Below the pieces are notes generated by a model that saw nothing but the letters and a program-made list of their open reading frames with translations, searched no databases and was not told the origin of the DNA. From DRPG01 sp964655065 (GTDB lineage Bacteria; Myxococcota_A; UBA796; GCA-2862545): DNA of 64,000 bases. This document shows positions 7,265 to 15,206 of this stretch, one piece after another; the first letter of the stretch is position 1; each line of letters starts with the position of its first letter. The translations under genes were made by a program, and so were the position numbers. The stretch covers positions 124,001-188,000 of the forward strand of contig CAZZLC010000005.1 of assembly GCA_964655065.1 (NCBI GenBank). The letters run 5' to 3'.

Positions 7265-10157
7265 TTCCGCCCAGGTCCACGCCTTCCTGGAGTGGCTGCG
7301 GAGCGAGGGCCACGCCAAGGTGGGGCCGCGCGAGCACGTGCTGGTCCAACGGGTGCTGCTCGCGCCGCCCGCGGATCTGCCCCGCGCGATCGCGGCCCTG
7401 CTCGGGACGTCCAAGGAGCACACGCGCGACATCCTGGGGTACTGGAAGCTCTTCTTCGCGCACGAGACCGACGTGGCGCCGGTCGTGGTCGAGGGTCCGG
7501 CGGCCGGCCCCCTCAACGACGCCCCGCCGTCCGGAACGACCTCGCCAGCCCGCCGGTGGCTGTACGGCGGCCTCGCCCTCGCGCTGGGGCTGGTCGGGCT
7601 CGCGTTCGGGGTCAGCTGGCTCGTGGAGATCGACGACGTCGAGCCACCCCAGGACACGGCCGCGGACACCGGGCGACCGCCGCCCCGGCCGGACACCGGG
7701 GCCCCGCCGCCGACGCCGACGGCCCGGCTCGAGCTCGTGGAGCCGGCGGGCCTCGTGGTGGAGGCCTCGACGCGGGTGGTCCCCGGGGAGCCCGGAGAGC
7801 GGGCGGTGGTGATGGCCGTCTCCGGGGTGCTCACCGTGGCGGGCGCGCTCCTCTTCGCCATGGTGGCGGGGGCGCGTCGGCACCGCAAGGAGCTCGACCG
7901 GAAGGCCGAGATCGAGCGGAAGCGGCTCACCAGCGGCATGCACTACCTGCCCGCGCTGCACGTCGTCGAGCCGGTGGTGCCGTTCCCTCCGGACGTGATG
8001 GGGGCGGTGGCCCGCGAGCTCGCGCGGGTGGCCCACGCGCTCGACGGCGCCGCGTGGGACGTGCCCCGCACCGTGGACGCCTCGTCGCGGGAGGCGGGTC
8101 GGCTGGAGCCCCGGTACCGCCCCCGGCGCGACGGCGTGCCGCTCCTCGTGCTCGTGGACCGGGAGGAGGGCGATCATCCCTTCCTGCACGTCTACGAGGC
8201 GCTCCTCGACCACTGGCGGCGGGACGGGCTCGCCTTCGAGCGGTGGGCGTTCACCGAGTGGCTCGACCGGCTGCACCGCGAGGACGGTCACCGGTCCACC
8301 GTGGCGGAGCTCGCGCGGCGTCGGCCCGATGCGGTGGTGCTCGTGTTCACGCGCCTGCGGCTGCCCTTCCGCGAGGGCGGGCGCACCTCGTGGGTGACCC
8401 AGCTCTCGCGGTGGCCCGGGGTGGTGCTGCTCGACCCTGATCCGCGCCCCCATCGGCGCCGGATCTACGATGGCGCCCTGCCCGACGACGGTCCACCCCA
8501 CCTCCCGCTCACCGAGGGGGGCCTGTTCGCGGCGGCGCGGTGGCTGAAGGAGGGGGGCGAGCCTCGGGCGGAGTGGCCCGAGTGGCAGCCGCCGTCGGCG
8601 CGGCCCGACCTGCACCGACCGCTCTCGGAGTGGGCGGCCATCGCGACCCTCGTGCCCCGGCCGCGCTGGGCGCACCTCGACGACCTGCGGCGCACGTTCG
8701 TGGCCCCCGCCCTCCCACACTGGTCCGACGTGATCCTGCTCCTCGAGTTCCTGGGGCTCGGCGACGACGACTACGGCGAGGGACTCGACACCGACCGCGG
8801 GTGCGTGGCCCACCTCGAAGCCCTGCGGGCGCAGGCGCCGGATTGGGCGCTCCAGCGGCGGGTGTGGGCGCGGCTCAAGGCCCAGCTCGCCGCCCGGGCC
8901 GAGGAGCTGAAGCACGAGGGGCACGGGTTCGCAGCCCACGTGGCGAGGCTCAAGATCGCGATGCACGAGGCGCAGCTCGGCGAGCGTGACGTGCGCGAGC
9001 TCCTCGAGACGTTCGGCGGCACGGCGGTGCAGCCCGAGCTGAAGCAGCTGGTGAACGAGGAGTGCGGGCTCTCGGTGAGCTGCTTCGACGCGGAGGTGCA
9101 GCGCGACGTCGAGGCGCACCTGTCGGGCCGGGCGGCATCGACGGGCGGGCTCCGCATGGCGGGTGCGGGCACGGTGCTCGTCGTGGTCCTCGTGGCGCTG
9201 GGGCTCTTCGGCACGAGCGTGGCCCGCTGGTCGTCGCAGACGGTGGAGGTGCCGGTGGGGGGACGCGCGGTGCCCGCGACGTGGCGAGTCGTCGTGGCCG
9301 AGCCGGACGAGCCGGCGGCGGCGGCCGACACGGCCCCGGTGGCGGCGGAGGCCGCGCTCGCGGAGCTCGGGTCGCAGCGCATGCCGTTCGTACGGCTTCC
9401 CGCGGGCACCTTCACGATGGGGAGCCCCGAGGGGGTGGGGGACGACGACGAGCACCCCTCGCGGCGGGTCGCGGTGCCCGCGTTCGAGGTGGCGGTCACC
9501 GAGGTGACCCAGGCGCAGTGGCGCGCGGTGATGTCGACCGTCGAGGGCGCCGAAGCGGGCCCCTCGGACTGCGACTTCGGCTGCGGTGACGACAACCCGG
9601 TGCAGAACGTGAGCTGGCTCGACGCCATCGACTTTCTCAACGCCTTGTCCGACCGCGAGGGCCTGGAGCGCTGCTACGTGCGCCAGGGCGAGGACGTGAC
9701 CTGGCGTCGGGACTGCACGGGGTACCGCCTGCCGACGGAGGCGGAGTGGGAGTACGCGGCTCGCGCGGGCACGACGACGCGCTGGAGCTGGGGCGACGAC
9801 GAGGCGCGGGCCGGCGAGCACGCGTGGTACGACGGGAACGCTGGAGTCGAGTTGCACCCGGTCGGCGCGAAGCGTCCCAACCCGTGGGGGCTGTCGGACG
9901 TGCACGGCAACGTGTGGGAGTGGGTGTGGGACGGGTACGAGGGCGATGCGTACCGGCGTGTCCCCTCGAGTGACGAGACTGTCGTCTGGAGCGACACGAT
10001 TGTCAATCCAAATGACACGCCCCTCCGCGTGCTGCGCGGCGGGTCGTTCGGGAGCACCCCGGACGGGCTGCGGTCGGCGGACCGGGACGTGTACTGGCCC
10101 GGGGTCGGGCGCGGGGCCTTCGGTTTTCGTTGTGTTCGTGCCCCCCAGCTCCGTTGA
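7248..10157 (+). CDS. Three-TM vWA-like receptor with exported FGE/C-type-lectin-fold domain (DGR variable protein), locus A
   Basis: A 969-residue protein. Residues 5-75 are an all-helical domain like those at the start of CoxE-type vWA proteins. TM helices lie at about 104-126 and 186-208, separated by a proline-rich linker. Residues 295-435 are vWA-like and resemble SAV_2336-related proteins (PLLVLVDREEGDHPF, DAVVLVFTRLRLPF), but the metal site DxSxS is lost. A helical region (450-630) precedes TM3 at 637-658. Residues 712-969 are an FGE/sulfatase-modifying domain (LPAGTFTMGSPEG, GYRLPTEAEWEYAARAG, HGNVWEWVWDG, RVLRGGSF, GFRCVR). The predicted topology puts the FGE domain outside the inner membrane. 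FGE domains share the C-type-lectin fold used as DGR targets, and codons 935-958 form the variable region. Probable role: ligand-sensing receptor that controls the TIR and MoxR partners (inference). Confidence 0.8.
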   Translation: MPPTPDSAQVHAFLEWLRSEGHAKVGPREHVLVQRVLLAPPADLPRAIAALLGTSKEHTRDILGYWKLFFAHETDVAPVVVEGPAAGPLNDAPPSGTTSPARRWLYGGLALALGLVGLAFGVSWLVEIDDVEPPQDTAADTGRPPPRPDTGAPPPTPTARLELVEPAGLVVEASTRVVPGEPGERAVVMAVSGVLTVAGALLFAMVAGARRHRKELDRKAEIERKRLTSGMHYLPALHVVEPVVPFPPDVMGAVARELARVAHALDGAAWDVPRTVDASSREAGRLEPRYRPRRDGVPLLVLVDREEGDHPFLHVYEALLDHWRRDGLAFERWAFTEWLDRLHREDGHRSTVAELARRRPDAVVLVFTRLRLPFREGGRTSWVTQLSRWPGVVLLDPDPRPHRRRIYDGALPDDGPPHLPLTEGGLFAAARWLKEGGEPRAEWPEWQPPSARPDLHRPLSEWAAIATLVPRPRWAHLDDLRRTFVAPALPHWSDVILLLEFLGLGDDDYGEGLDTDRGCVAHLEALRAQAPDWALQRRVWARLKAQLAARAEELKHEGHGFAAHVARLKIAMHEAQLGERDVRELLETFGGTAVQPELKQLVNEECGLSVSCFDAEVQRDVEAHLSGRAASTGGLRMAGAGTVLVVVLVALGLFGTSVARWSSQTVEVPVGGRAVPATWRVVVAEPDEPAAAADTAPVAAEAALAELGSQRMPFVRLPAGTFTMGSPEGVGDDDEHPSRRVAVPAFEVAVTEVTQAQWRAVMSTVEGAEAGPSDCDFGCGDDNPVQNVSWLDAIDFLNALSDREGLERCYVRQGEDVTWRRDCTGYRLPTEAEWEYAARAGTTTRWSWGDDEARAGEHAWYDGNAGVELHPVGAKRPNPWGLSDVHGNVWEWVWDGYEGDAYRRVPSSDETVVWSDTIVNPNDTPLRVLRGGSFGSTPDGLRSADRDVYWPGVGRGAFGFRCVRAPQLR
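10050..10121 (+). repeat. DGR variable region, copy A
   Basis: Twenty-four codons near the 3' end of the locus A receptor, between the conserved RVLRGGSF and GFRCVRAPQ. Against the convergent gene (11077-11148) 13 codons differ, by 14 substitutions, all at codon positions 1 or 2. The 31 bases after it, starting GGTTTTCG, are identical in both genes and would hold the initiation-of-mutagenic-homing site. Confidence 0.72.
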
Positions 10158-10187
10158 TCCCTCGACCCTCGATCCTCCGGACGCTCG

Positions 10188-10475
10188 TCAACCTCCGCCG
10201 AAGGTCCAGAGCGCACGGTAGGCGCTCACCGTTGCCTCGAGCGCGGCCGCGCCCCGCGCGGCCGCGACGGGTACCTTCTGGCGGAGTCGCCGTCGCATCT
10301 TCGGCCCGGGGCGAATCCCGGAGGGGTGGATCCGGAACCCCAGCCACGTCGTGGGGCTCTGCGTCGGTTCGATGTCGCCGTGCTTCGGGTTCAGCGCCAG
10401 TCGGCGGTGGGTGTCGAGCCAGTCCCCGATGGCGCATCGCACCTCGGCGAGGGCCTGGCGGTCGTCGCCGAGGCC
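10188..10475 (-). pseudogene. C-terminal remnant of a DGR-type reverse transcriptase
   Basis: About 95 codons ending at TGA 10188. The frame opens with GLGDDRQALAEVRCAIGDWL, runs through LNPKHGDIEPTQSPTTWLGF and RIHPSGIRPGPKMRRRLRQK, and ends SAYRALWTFGGG. This is the pattern of the thumb of DGR and other retron-type reverse transcriptases just after the YxDD box: helix, Pro-Thr turn, WLGFRI(H/F)P, basic helix. The fingers, palm and catalytic YxDD are absent. The breakpoint is near 10475, where the coding frame passes to the HTH gene in another frame. It sits 30 bases beyond the stop of the variable-protein gene, on the opposite strand. Confidence 0.62.
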
Positions 10476-10951
10476 CCGGACGCGTCGAGGGCCAGCTCGC
10501 AGGCGGCGAGCGCTGCCGCGTCCCGCGCTGCCTCGTAGGCGGAGCGCTTGGCCGCCGCGTGGTAGCGGTGAGCCCCGATGGCGAGCTGACCCAGCGCGAG
10601 ATGGAGCTGGCGGGCGGCCGGGTGATCGTCGCCGAGCTCCTGGCGGGCGGCGCGAACGAGCGGGATTCCCACGGCCGCGGCTCTCAGCTGCCGAAACGAG
10701 AAGCCGCGGCCGTGGCTGGTCGGCTCGGGCCCCAGCGCGCGCTCCACCGCAGCCCCGAGGGCGCGTCGCCGGTCGGTCGCAGCCGCCCGTTGACCGTCGG
10801 ACAGCGGGAGGTCTTCGCTGCGGATTCGCCAGACCCGGCCGGACTTGTGCGCGGGGAGCCGGCCCTGCTGCACGAGGTAGCGGACCTGACGAACGGACTT
10901 GCCGAGGAGGGCGGCGGCTTGCTGGAGGGAGAGCTCGATGGTGACCTCCAC
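10391..10951 (-). CDS. Helix-turn-helix protein with helical (Avd-like?) tail, probably truncated
   Basis: An ORF of 186 codons from GTG 10951. Residues 6-52 form an excisionase/MerR-like HTH (LSLQQAAALLGKSVRQVRYL, then GRLPAHKSGRVWRIRSEDLP). After a linker, residues ~90-160 are three amphipathic helices rich in Ala, Arg and Glu, reminiscent of the four-helix bundle of DGR Avd proteins (inference, low confidence). From about codon 160 on, the reading frame that looks coding is no longer this one but that of the reverse transcriptase remnant, so the last ~28 residues here are probably not original. The most likely history is a deletion that joined this gene out of frame to the reverse transcriptase 3' end. 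Confidence 0.5.
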   Translation of the reverse strand: MEVTIELSLQQAAALLGKSVRQVRYLVQQGRLPAHKSGRVWRIRSEDLPLSDGQRAAATDRRRALGAAVERALGPEPTSHGRGFSFRQLRAAAVGIPLVRAARQELGDDHPAARQLHLALGQLAIGAHRYHAAAKRSAYEAARDAAALAACELALDASGASATTARPSPRCDAPSGTGSTPTADWR

Positions 10952-10987
10952 GTGATGTCACCCGAAGTGACACGAGTCACGGCCGAA

Positions 10988-11020
10988 ATCAAAAATCGCG
11001 ATCGCGCTTCGCGCGAAGAG
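10988..11020 (-). terminator. Candidate hairpin terminator after the second FGE gene
   Basis: On the minus strand, 15-40 bases past the FGE stop at 11035, TCGCGC-GAA-GCGCGA can form a 6-bp stem with a 3-base loop, closely followed by ATCGCGATTTTTGATTT. This GC-rich hairpin with a T-rich tail lies between the FGE gene and the HTH gene. Confidence 0.45.
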
Positions 11021-11034
11021 CAAGGATCAAGGGA

Positions 11035-12585
11035 TCAAAGGTCGACGAGCTGGGGGGCACGAACACAACGAAAACCGTAGTCCCCGAGCCGGAACCCGGG
11101 CCTGTCCCAGTCCCGGACCGCCGACCGCAGCCAGTACGGGGTGCGCACGAACGACCCGCCGCGCAGCACGCGGAGGGGCGTGTCATTTGGATTGACAATT
11201 GTGTCGCTCCAGATGACGGTCTCGTCACTCGAGGGGACACGCCGGTACGCATCGCCCGCGTACCCATCCCACACCCACTCCCACACGTTGCCGTGCACGT
11301 CCGACAGCCCCCACGGGTTGGGACGCTTCGTGCCGACCGGGTGCAACTCGCGGTCAGCGTTGCCGTCGAACCACGCGTGCAGGCCGGCCCGCGCTTCGTC
11401 GTCACCCCAGCTCCACGGGGTTTCGGTCCCAGCTCGCGCGGCGTACTCCCACTCCGCCTCGGTAGGCAGCCGGTACCCCGTGCAGCCTCGCTGCCACTCC
11501 ACCGCGTCGCCATCGCGGACGTAGCATCGGGAGCGGTCCTCGAGGTCGGATAGGGAGTTGAGGTACGTAATGGCGTCGAACCAGCTCACGGCCTGCACGG
11601 GATGGTCATCGCCGCAGCCGACGCCACAGTCGGAGGGATTCGCTTCGGCGCCCTCGACGGTCGACATCACCGCGCGCCACTGCGCCTGGGTCACCTCGGT
11701 GCGGCACATCGCGAAGCCGGCCACCTCGACGCGGCGTTGGGGGTACTCGTCATAATAGCCCTCGCCCTCCGGGCTTCCCATGGTGAAGGTGCCGCCGGGC
11801 AGCTCGACGAGCTCCGGCCGGAGCGCCCCCGAGACCTCCGCTGGTGGCGCGTCGACGCCCAGCAGTCCGGCCTCCGACACCACCCACGGCAGCCCGAGTC
11901 CCGCGCCGACCAACCCGAGCCCGGCCAGCCGGAGCACGCCGAGCCGGAACACCGCCGGGGGCCCGGCCCGGCCACGCTGCGCCGTCGAGCCCGTGGTGGG
12001 GGTGCGCGATGCGAACCCCACGGCCCCGCTGAGCCCCAGGGCGACCAGCCCCACCAGCGTCGGTCCCCCCGAGGCGACGGTGAGCGCGGGCACGACCCAG
12101 AACGCGAGCACCGCGGCCGCCCCCCACGCCCCCACCCCCCACCGCACCCGGAGCGCGGGCACCACCACGGTGGCCAGCGCCCGGAGGGCGGCGAGGCCCA
12201 GCGCGAGGCCGCCGAGACCCAGCGCGGCAAGCCCGGAGGACCAGAGCGCCTCCGGACCCGACATCGAGCCCAGCGCCATCGGTCCCTCGACCACGAGACC
12301 CAGGAAGCTCGCCCACAGCACCGCGTAGAGGACCCAGATCCCCGCGTTCGCCATCGCGAGCGTCCACAATCGGGGCCGGGACCCGCGCAGCCAGTCCTCG
12401 CCGCGCGCCCCGAGGGTCGTGGCCAGCGCGAGGCTCGCGAACTGGGCCAGGGCGAGCGGCGCGAAGAGCACACTGCCTTCGAGGTACGTCATGGCGGCGA
12501 GGAGCAGCCCGAGTCCGAGCGCCGTCGGGGCGATCGTCCAGCCCGCGGCCACGATCGCCAACCAGCCGATGATCCGCTCGTTCAT
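11035..12585 (-). CDS. Multi-TM membrane protein with FGE/C-type-lectin-fold domain (second DGR variable protein)
   Basis: A 516-residue protein starting at ATG 12585, directly after a strong GGAGGGTGGG site; the open frame extends further upstream, but those codons look non-coding. About 260 N-terminal residues contain six or more hydrophobic helices. The FGE domain follows (LPGGTFTMGSPEG, CRTEVTQAQWRAVMSTVEG, GYRLPTEAEWEYAARAG, HGNVWEWVWDG, GFRCVRAP). The last ~100 residues are nearly identical in DNA and protein to the locus A receptor except in the variable region at 11077-11148. Unlike locus A it has no vWA-like domain. It is probably a second DGR-diversified surface or periplasmic binding protein, convergent with locus A across the retroelement remnant. 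Confidence 0.78.
   Translation of the reverse strand: MNERIIGWLAIVAAGWTIAPTALGLGLLLAAMTYLEGSVLFAPLALAQFASLALATTLGARGEDWLRGSRPRLWTLAMANAGIWVLYAVLWASFLGLVVEGPMALGSMSGPEALWSSGLAALGLGGLALGLAALRALATVVVPALRVRWGVGAWGAAAVLAFWVVPALTVASGGPTLVGLVALGLSGAVGFASRTPTTGSTAQRGRAGPPAVFRLGVLRLAGLGLVGAGLGLPWVVSEAGLLGVDAPPAEVSGALRPELVELPGGTFTMGSPEGEGYYDEYPQRRVEVAGFAMCRTEVTQAQWRAVMSTVEGAEANPSDCGVGCGDDHPVQAVSWFDAITYLNSLSDLEDRSRCYVRDGDAVEWQRGCTGYRLPTEAEWEYAARAGTETPWSWGDDEARAGLHAWFDGNADRELHPVGTKRPNPWGLSDVHGNVWEWVWDGYAGDAYRRVPSSDETVIWSDTIVNPNDTPLRVLRGGSFVRTPYWLRSAVRDWDRPGFRLGDYGFRCVRAPQLVDL
11077..11148 (-). repeat. DGR variable region, copy B
   Basis: The 24-codon partner of the variable region at 10050-10121, in inverted orientation. 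The ~200 bases before it match copy A at about 96%, with several silent changes. Inside the region there are 14 substitutions in 13 codons and none at third positions. Confidence 0.72.
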
Positions 12586-12912
12586 CCCACCCTCCGCGCG
12601 CCATTGTAGGCCGCGCGGCGACGTCCCGGATTCACGGTCCGACAACCCCGAGCCCGGCGCCGCGATCACCCTCCAGAGACGCGCTCCTGGCGGGCCCGCC
12701 ACGCCCCGGGCTCCGTCCCGCGCCGCGTGCGCCGTCGCGGCCACGGTCCGGCGGGCTCACCGGCGCGTTGCCACGCCTGATCGGCCCCCCGGCGACAGCA
12801 AAGGTCGACCAGAACCCCCCGTCTGCCGCCCTCGACCAATCTTGACCCGCAATTTGCTGTTCAAAAGAGCACTCCTCCCTGGACGAGCCCCGCGTGGCTC
12901 GTCGGGGTGCCC
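12586..12912 (+). other. Divergent intergenic region
   Basis: About 325 bases between two divergent genes. No ORF with the local codon bias is seen on either strand. The segment near 12840-12866 is AT-richer than its surroundings and has a TTGACC at 12842-12847, but no convincing -10 box at the right distance, so the promoters for the bsh operon and for the leftward FGE gene are only assumed to lie here. Confidence 0.4.
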
Positions 12913-14475
12913 ATGAGCGAGACGGTCACGGCAGCGTGGTTGGCGGGAGACGAGCGAGCGGTTCGCTTCCTGTCCGACGCCTTCCGCCGCGAGCCCGACC
13001 GACGGGCCGCGGTCCGCCGCGCCGGCCGCCCCGTCGACCCCGCGGTGCTCGACGCGGTGACCGCCCGCACCGACGCTCAGCGGCGGCACCGCGACCGTCT
13101 CGCCACCCTCGGCACCACCTGTGTGGTCACCGGGCAGCAGGCGGGCCTGTTCGGCGGTCCGCTCTACACGCTGTACAAGGCGGCCGGCGCCATCGTCGAC
13201 GCTCGCGCGCTGGAGGCCGAGTCGGGCATCCCGTGCGTCCCCGTGTTCTGGCTGCAGTCCGAAGATCACGACTTCGACGAGATCGCGACCTGCCCCGTGG
13301 TCGGCGCCGACCAGGAACGCCACGTCGTGTCCGTGCCCCATGGTCACGAAGGCGACGTGGAGCGCCGCCGCTCGGTGGGCGTGCGCGCGATCCCCGACGC
13401 CATCGCGGCCACCCTCGACGAGCTCGACGCCATCCTGCGCCCGCTCGCCCACGGCCCCGAGACCCTCGACCGTCTCACCCGGGCCTACCGCCCCGGGGCC
13501 ACCTGGACCCACGCGTTCGCCGAGCTCGTCGAGGCCCTCTTCGCCGACCACGGCCTGCTCGTCGTCGATCCGAGCCACCCCGCGCTGCGTCGCGCGGCCG
13601 CTCCGGTCCACGAGCATGCCCGAGCCCACGCCGAGCCCATCGCCGCCGCCGCTGCGACCTGGGCCGCCGAGCTCGAGGCGGCCGGCTTCGTCGCGCCGAT
13701 CCACGTCCGTCCGGGCGCCCCGCTGTCGTTCGTGCACCCCGACGGTCCCACGGGTCCGCGCTACCGCTTCGAGCCCGCGGACCTGGGGTGGCGGCTCGTC
13801 GGTACCGATCGCGTCCTGACCGACCTCGCGAGCGGTGCGTACACGACCTCGGCCATGCTCCGCCCCATCCTCCAGGACCGGCTCCTGCCCACCGCGGCCT
13901 ACGTCGGTGGACCGGGCGAGATCGCCTACTTCGCCCAGCTCCGCCCTGTCTACGACGCCTTCGATCTGCCGATGCCCCTGGTCGTGCCGCGCCCGCGCTT
14001 CGTGGTTCGCGATCCGGCGTGCGACCGCATCCTCGCTGCCTGGGGCTGGCGCCTCGACCGCCTCTCTGAACCTCGCGAGCAGCTGCTCTCCGCCCTCGCG
14101 CCCCCCGAGGCCGCCTTCGACACCTGGCTGGACGCCCGCGAGCAACTCCTCGACGCCCTCGAGGCGGCGGAGCCCCCGGCGCGGGAGCTCTCGAAGGGAC
14201 TGGGCCGCTCGGTCGCCAAGACCCGGCGCACGGTCACGCGCGCCGTCGACCGGCTGATCGACCGCTACCGTCGCGCGCTCGCTCGCGACAACGACATCGT
14301 CGTGCAGCGCCTCGACCGCCTTCGGGCCTGGTACACCCCAGCGGGGGCCCCCCAGGAGCGCGCGCTGTCCCTTCCCACGCTCACCGCCCGCTCGGGCTGG
14401 GACCGCCTGGTGCCGGCCCTCCTCGATGCCATCGTGCCCTTCGACGGCACGCTCCGCGAGGTCCCGCTCCCGTGA
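12913..14475 (+). CDS. bshC: Bacillithiol biosynthesis cysteine-adding enzyme BshC
   Basis: A 520-residue cytoplasmic protein of the BshC family, which adds cysteine to glucosaminyl-malate in the last step of bacillithiol synthesis. Family marks are VVTGQQAGLFGGPLYTLYKA (about residues 70-90), PVFWLQSEDHDFDEI, and the AYVGGPGEIAYFAQLRPVYD block in the middle. The C-terminal third is a long coiled coil, as in the known structure. Length is close to the usual 520-540. ATG 12913 is used; GTG 12907, two codons upstream, is possible. The stop overlaps the bshB1 GTG start (GTGA). All three pathway genes follow one another here, which removes doubt about the assignment. Confidence 0.92.
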   Translation: MSETVTAAWLAGDERAVRFLSDAFRREPDRRAAVRRAGRPVDPAVLDAVTARTDAQRRHRDRLATLGTTCVVTGQQAGLFGGPLYTLYKAAGAIVDARALEAESGIPCVPVFWLQSEDHDFDEIATCPVVGADQERHVVSVPHGHEGDVERRRSVGVRAIPDAIAATLDELDAILRPLAHGPETLDRLTRAYRPGATWTHAFAELVEALFADHGLLVVDPSHPALRRAAAPVHEHARAHAEPIAAAAATWAAELEAAGFVAPIHVRPGAPLSFVHPDGPTGPRYRFEPADLGWRLVGTDRVLTDLASGAYTTSAMLRPILQDRLLPTAAYVGGPGEIAYFAQLRPVYDAFDLPMPLVVPRPRFVVRDPACDRILAAWGWRLDRLSEPREQLLSALAPPEAAFDTWLDAREQLLDALEAAEPPARELSKGLGRSVAKTRRTVTRAVDRLIDRYRRALARDNDIVVQRLDRLRAWYTPAGAPQERALSLPTLTARSGWDRLVPALLDAIVPFDGTLREVPLP

Positions 14476-15206
14476 CCGTCGATCTCCTGGTGTTTGGCGC
14501 CCACCCCGACGACATCGAGCTGTCGTGCGGCGGCCTCTGCGCGCTCGCGTCGTCCCGCGGCCAGACGGTGCACCTCGTCGATCTGACCCGCGGGGAGCTG
14601 GCGACCAACGGCACTCCCGCCCTCCGCGCCCAGGAGGCCGCCGCGGCGGCCGAGATCCTCGGGGCCGAGCGGCACAACCTCGGGCTCCCCGACGGGGGCC
14701 TGCATCCCCACGACGAGGGGCAGCTCCGCGCCGTGGTCGCCATCCTCCGGCAGCTGCGGCCGAAGATTGCGCTGGGCCCCTTCTCCGATGCCCGGCATCC
14801 CGACCACGCGGCCACCTCCGCCCTGGTCACCGCGGCGTGCTTCTTCGCGGGGCTGCGCAACCAGTGGCCGCACCTCGGCGCACCCCACCGCCCCGCCCAC
14901 CTCTGGCACTACGGCCAGCGCCACGACCCCCGCCCGGACTTCGTCGTGGACATCACCGCGGTCGCCGACGTCAAGCGCGCCGCGATCGACTGTCACGCGT
15001 CCCAGTTTCGCGCCTCGGGCGCCCGACAGACCCTCATCAACGGCCCCCTCGGGGTGGGCGCATTCCTCGCCCGCGACCGATACTGGGGGGCCAGCATCGG
15101 CGTCGAGCACGGAGAACCCTACGTGTACCACGGTCCCATCCCCGTCCCCGACCCGGTGACGCACTTCGCCTCCGCCCCGCCCCAGGCGTTCGGGCCCCGC
15201 CGATGA
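14472..15206 (+). CDS. bshB1: Bacillithiol biosynthesis deacetylase BshB1
   Basis: A 244-residue zinc-dependent deacetylase of the LmbE/PIG-L fold, which removes the acetyl group from N-acetylglucosaminyl-malate. The metal-binding motif AHPDDIE is at residues 10-16, and SDARHPDHAATS around residue 110 supplies the third ligand and catalytic region. KRAAIDCHASQF is also typical of BshB. Length is as expected for BshB1. The gene starts at GTG 14472, overlapping bshC by four bases, and its stop overlaps the bshA ATG (ATGA), so the three genes form one translationally coupled operon. Confidence 0.93.
   Translation: MTVDLLVFGAHPDDIELSCGGLCALASSRGQTVHLVDLTRGELATNGTPALRAQEAAAAAEILGAERHNLGLPDGGLHPHDEGQLRAVVAILRQLRPKIALGPFSDARHPDHAATSALVTAACFFAGLRNQWPHLGAPHRPAHLWHYGQRHDPRPDFVVDITAVADVKRAAIDCHASQFRASGARQTLINGPLGVGAFLARDRYWGASIGVEHGEPYVYHGPIPVPDPVTHFASAPPQAFGPRR

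Noticed and set aside
10050..11148. Differences between the two FGE genes as ordinary paralogue drift
   Set aside because: Drift would put most changes at third positions. Here none of 14 are, while the flanking DNA is nearly identical and does show silent changes.
12842..12870. TTGACC as a sigma-70 -35 box for bshC
   Set aside because: No acceptable -10 hexamer is found 16-18 bases downstream.
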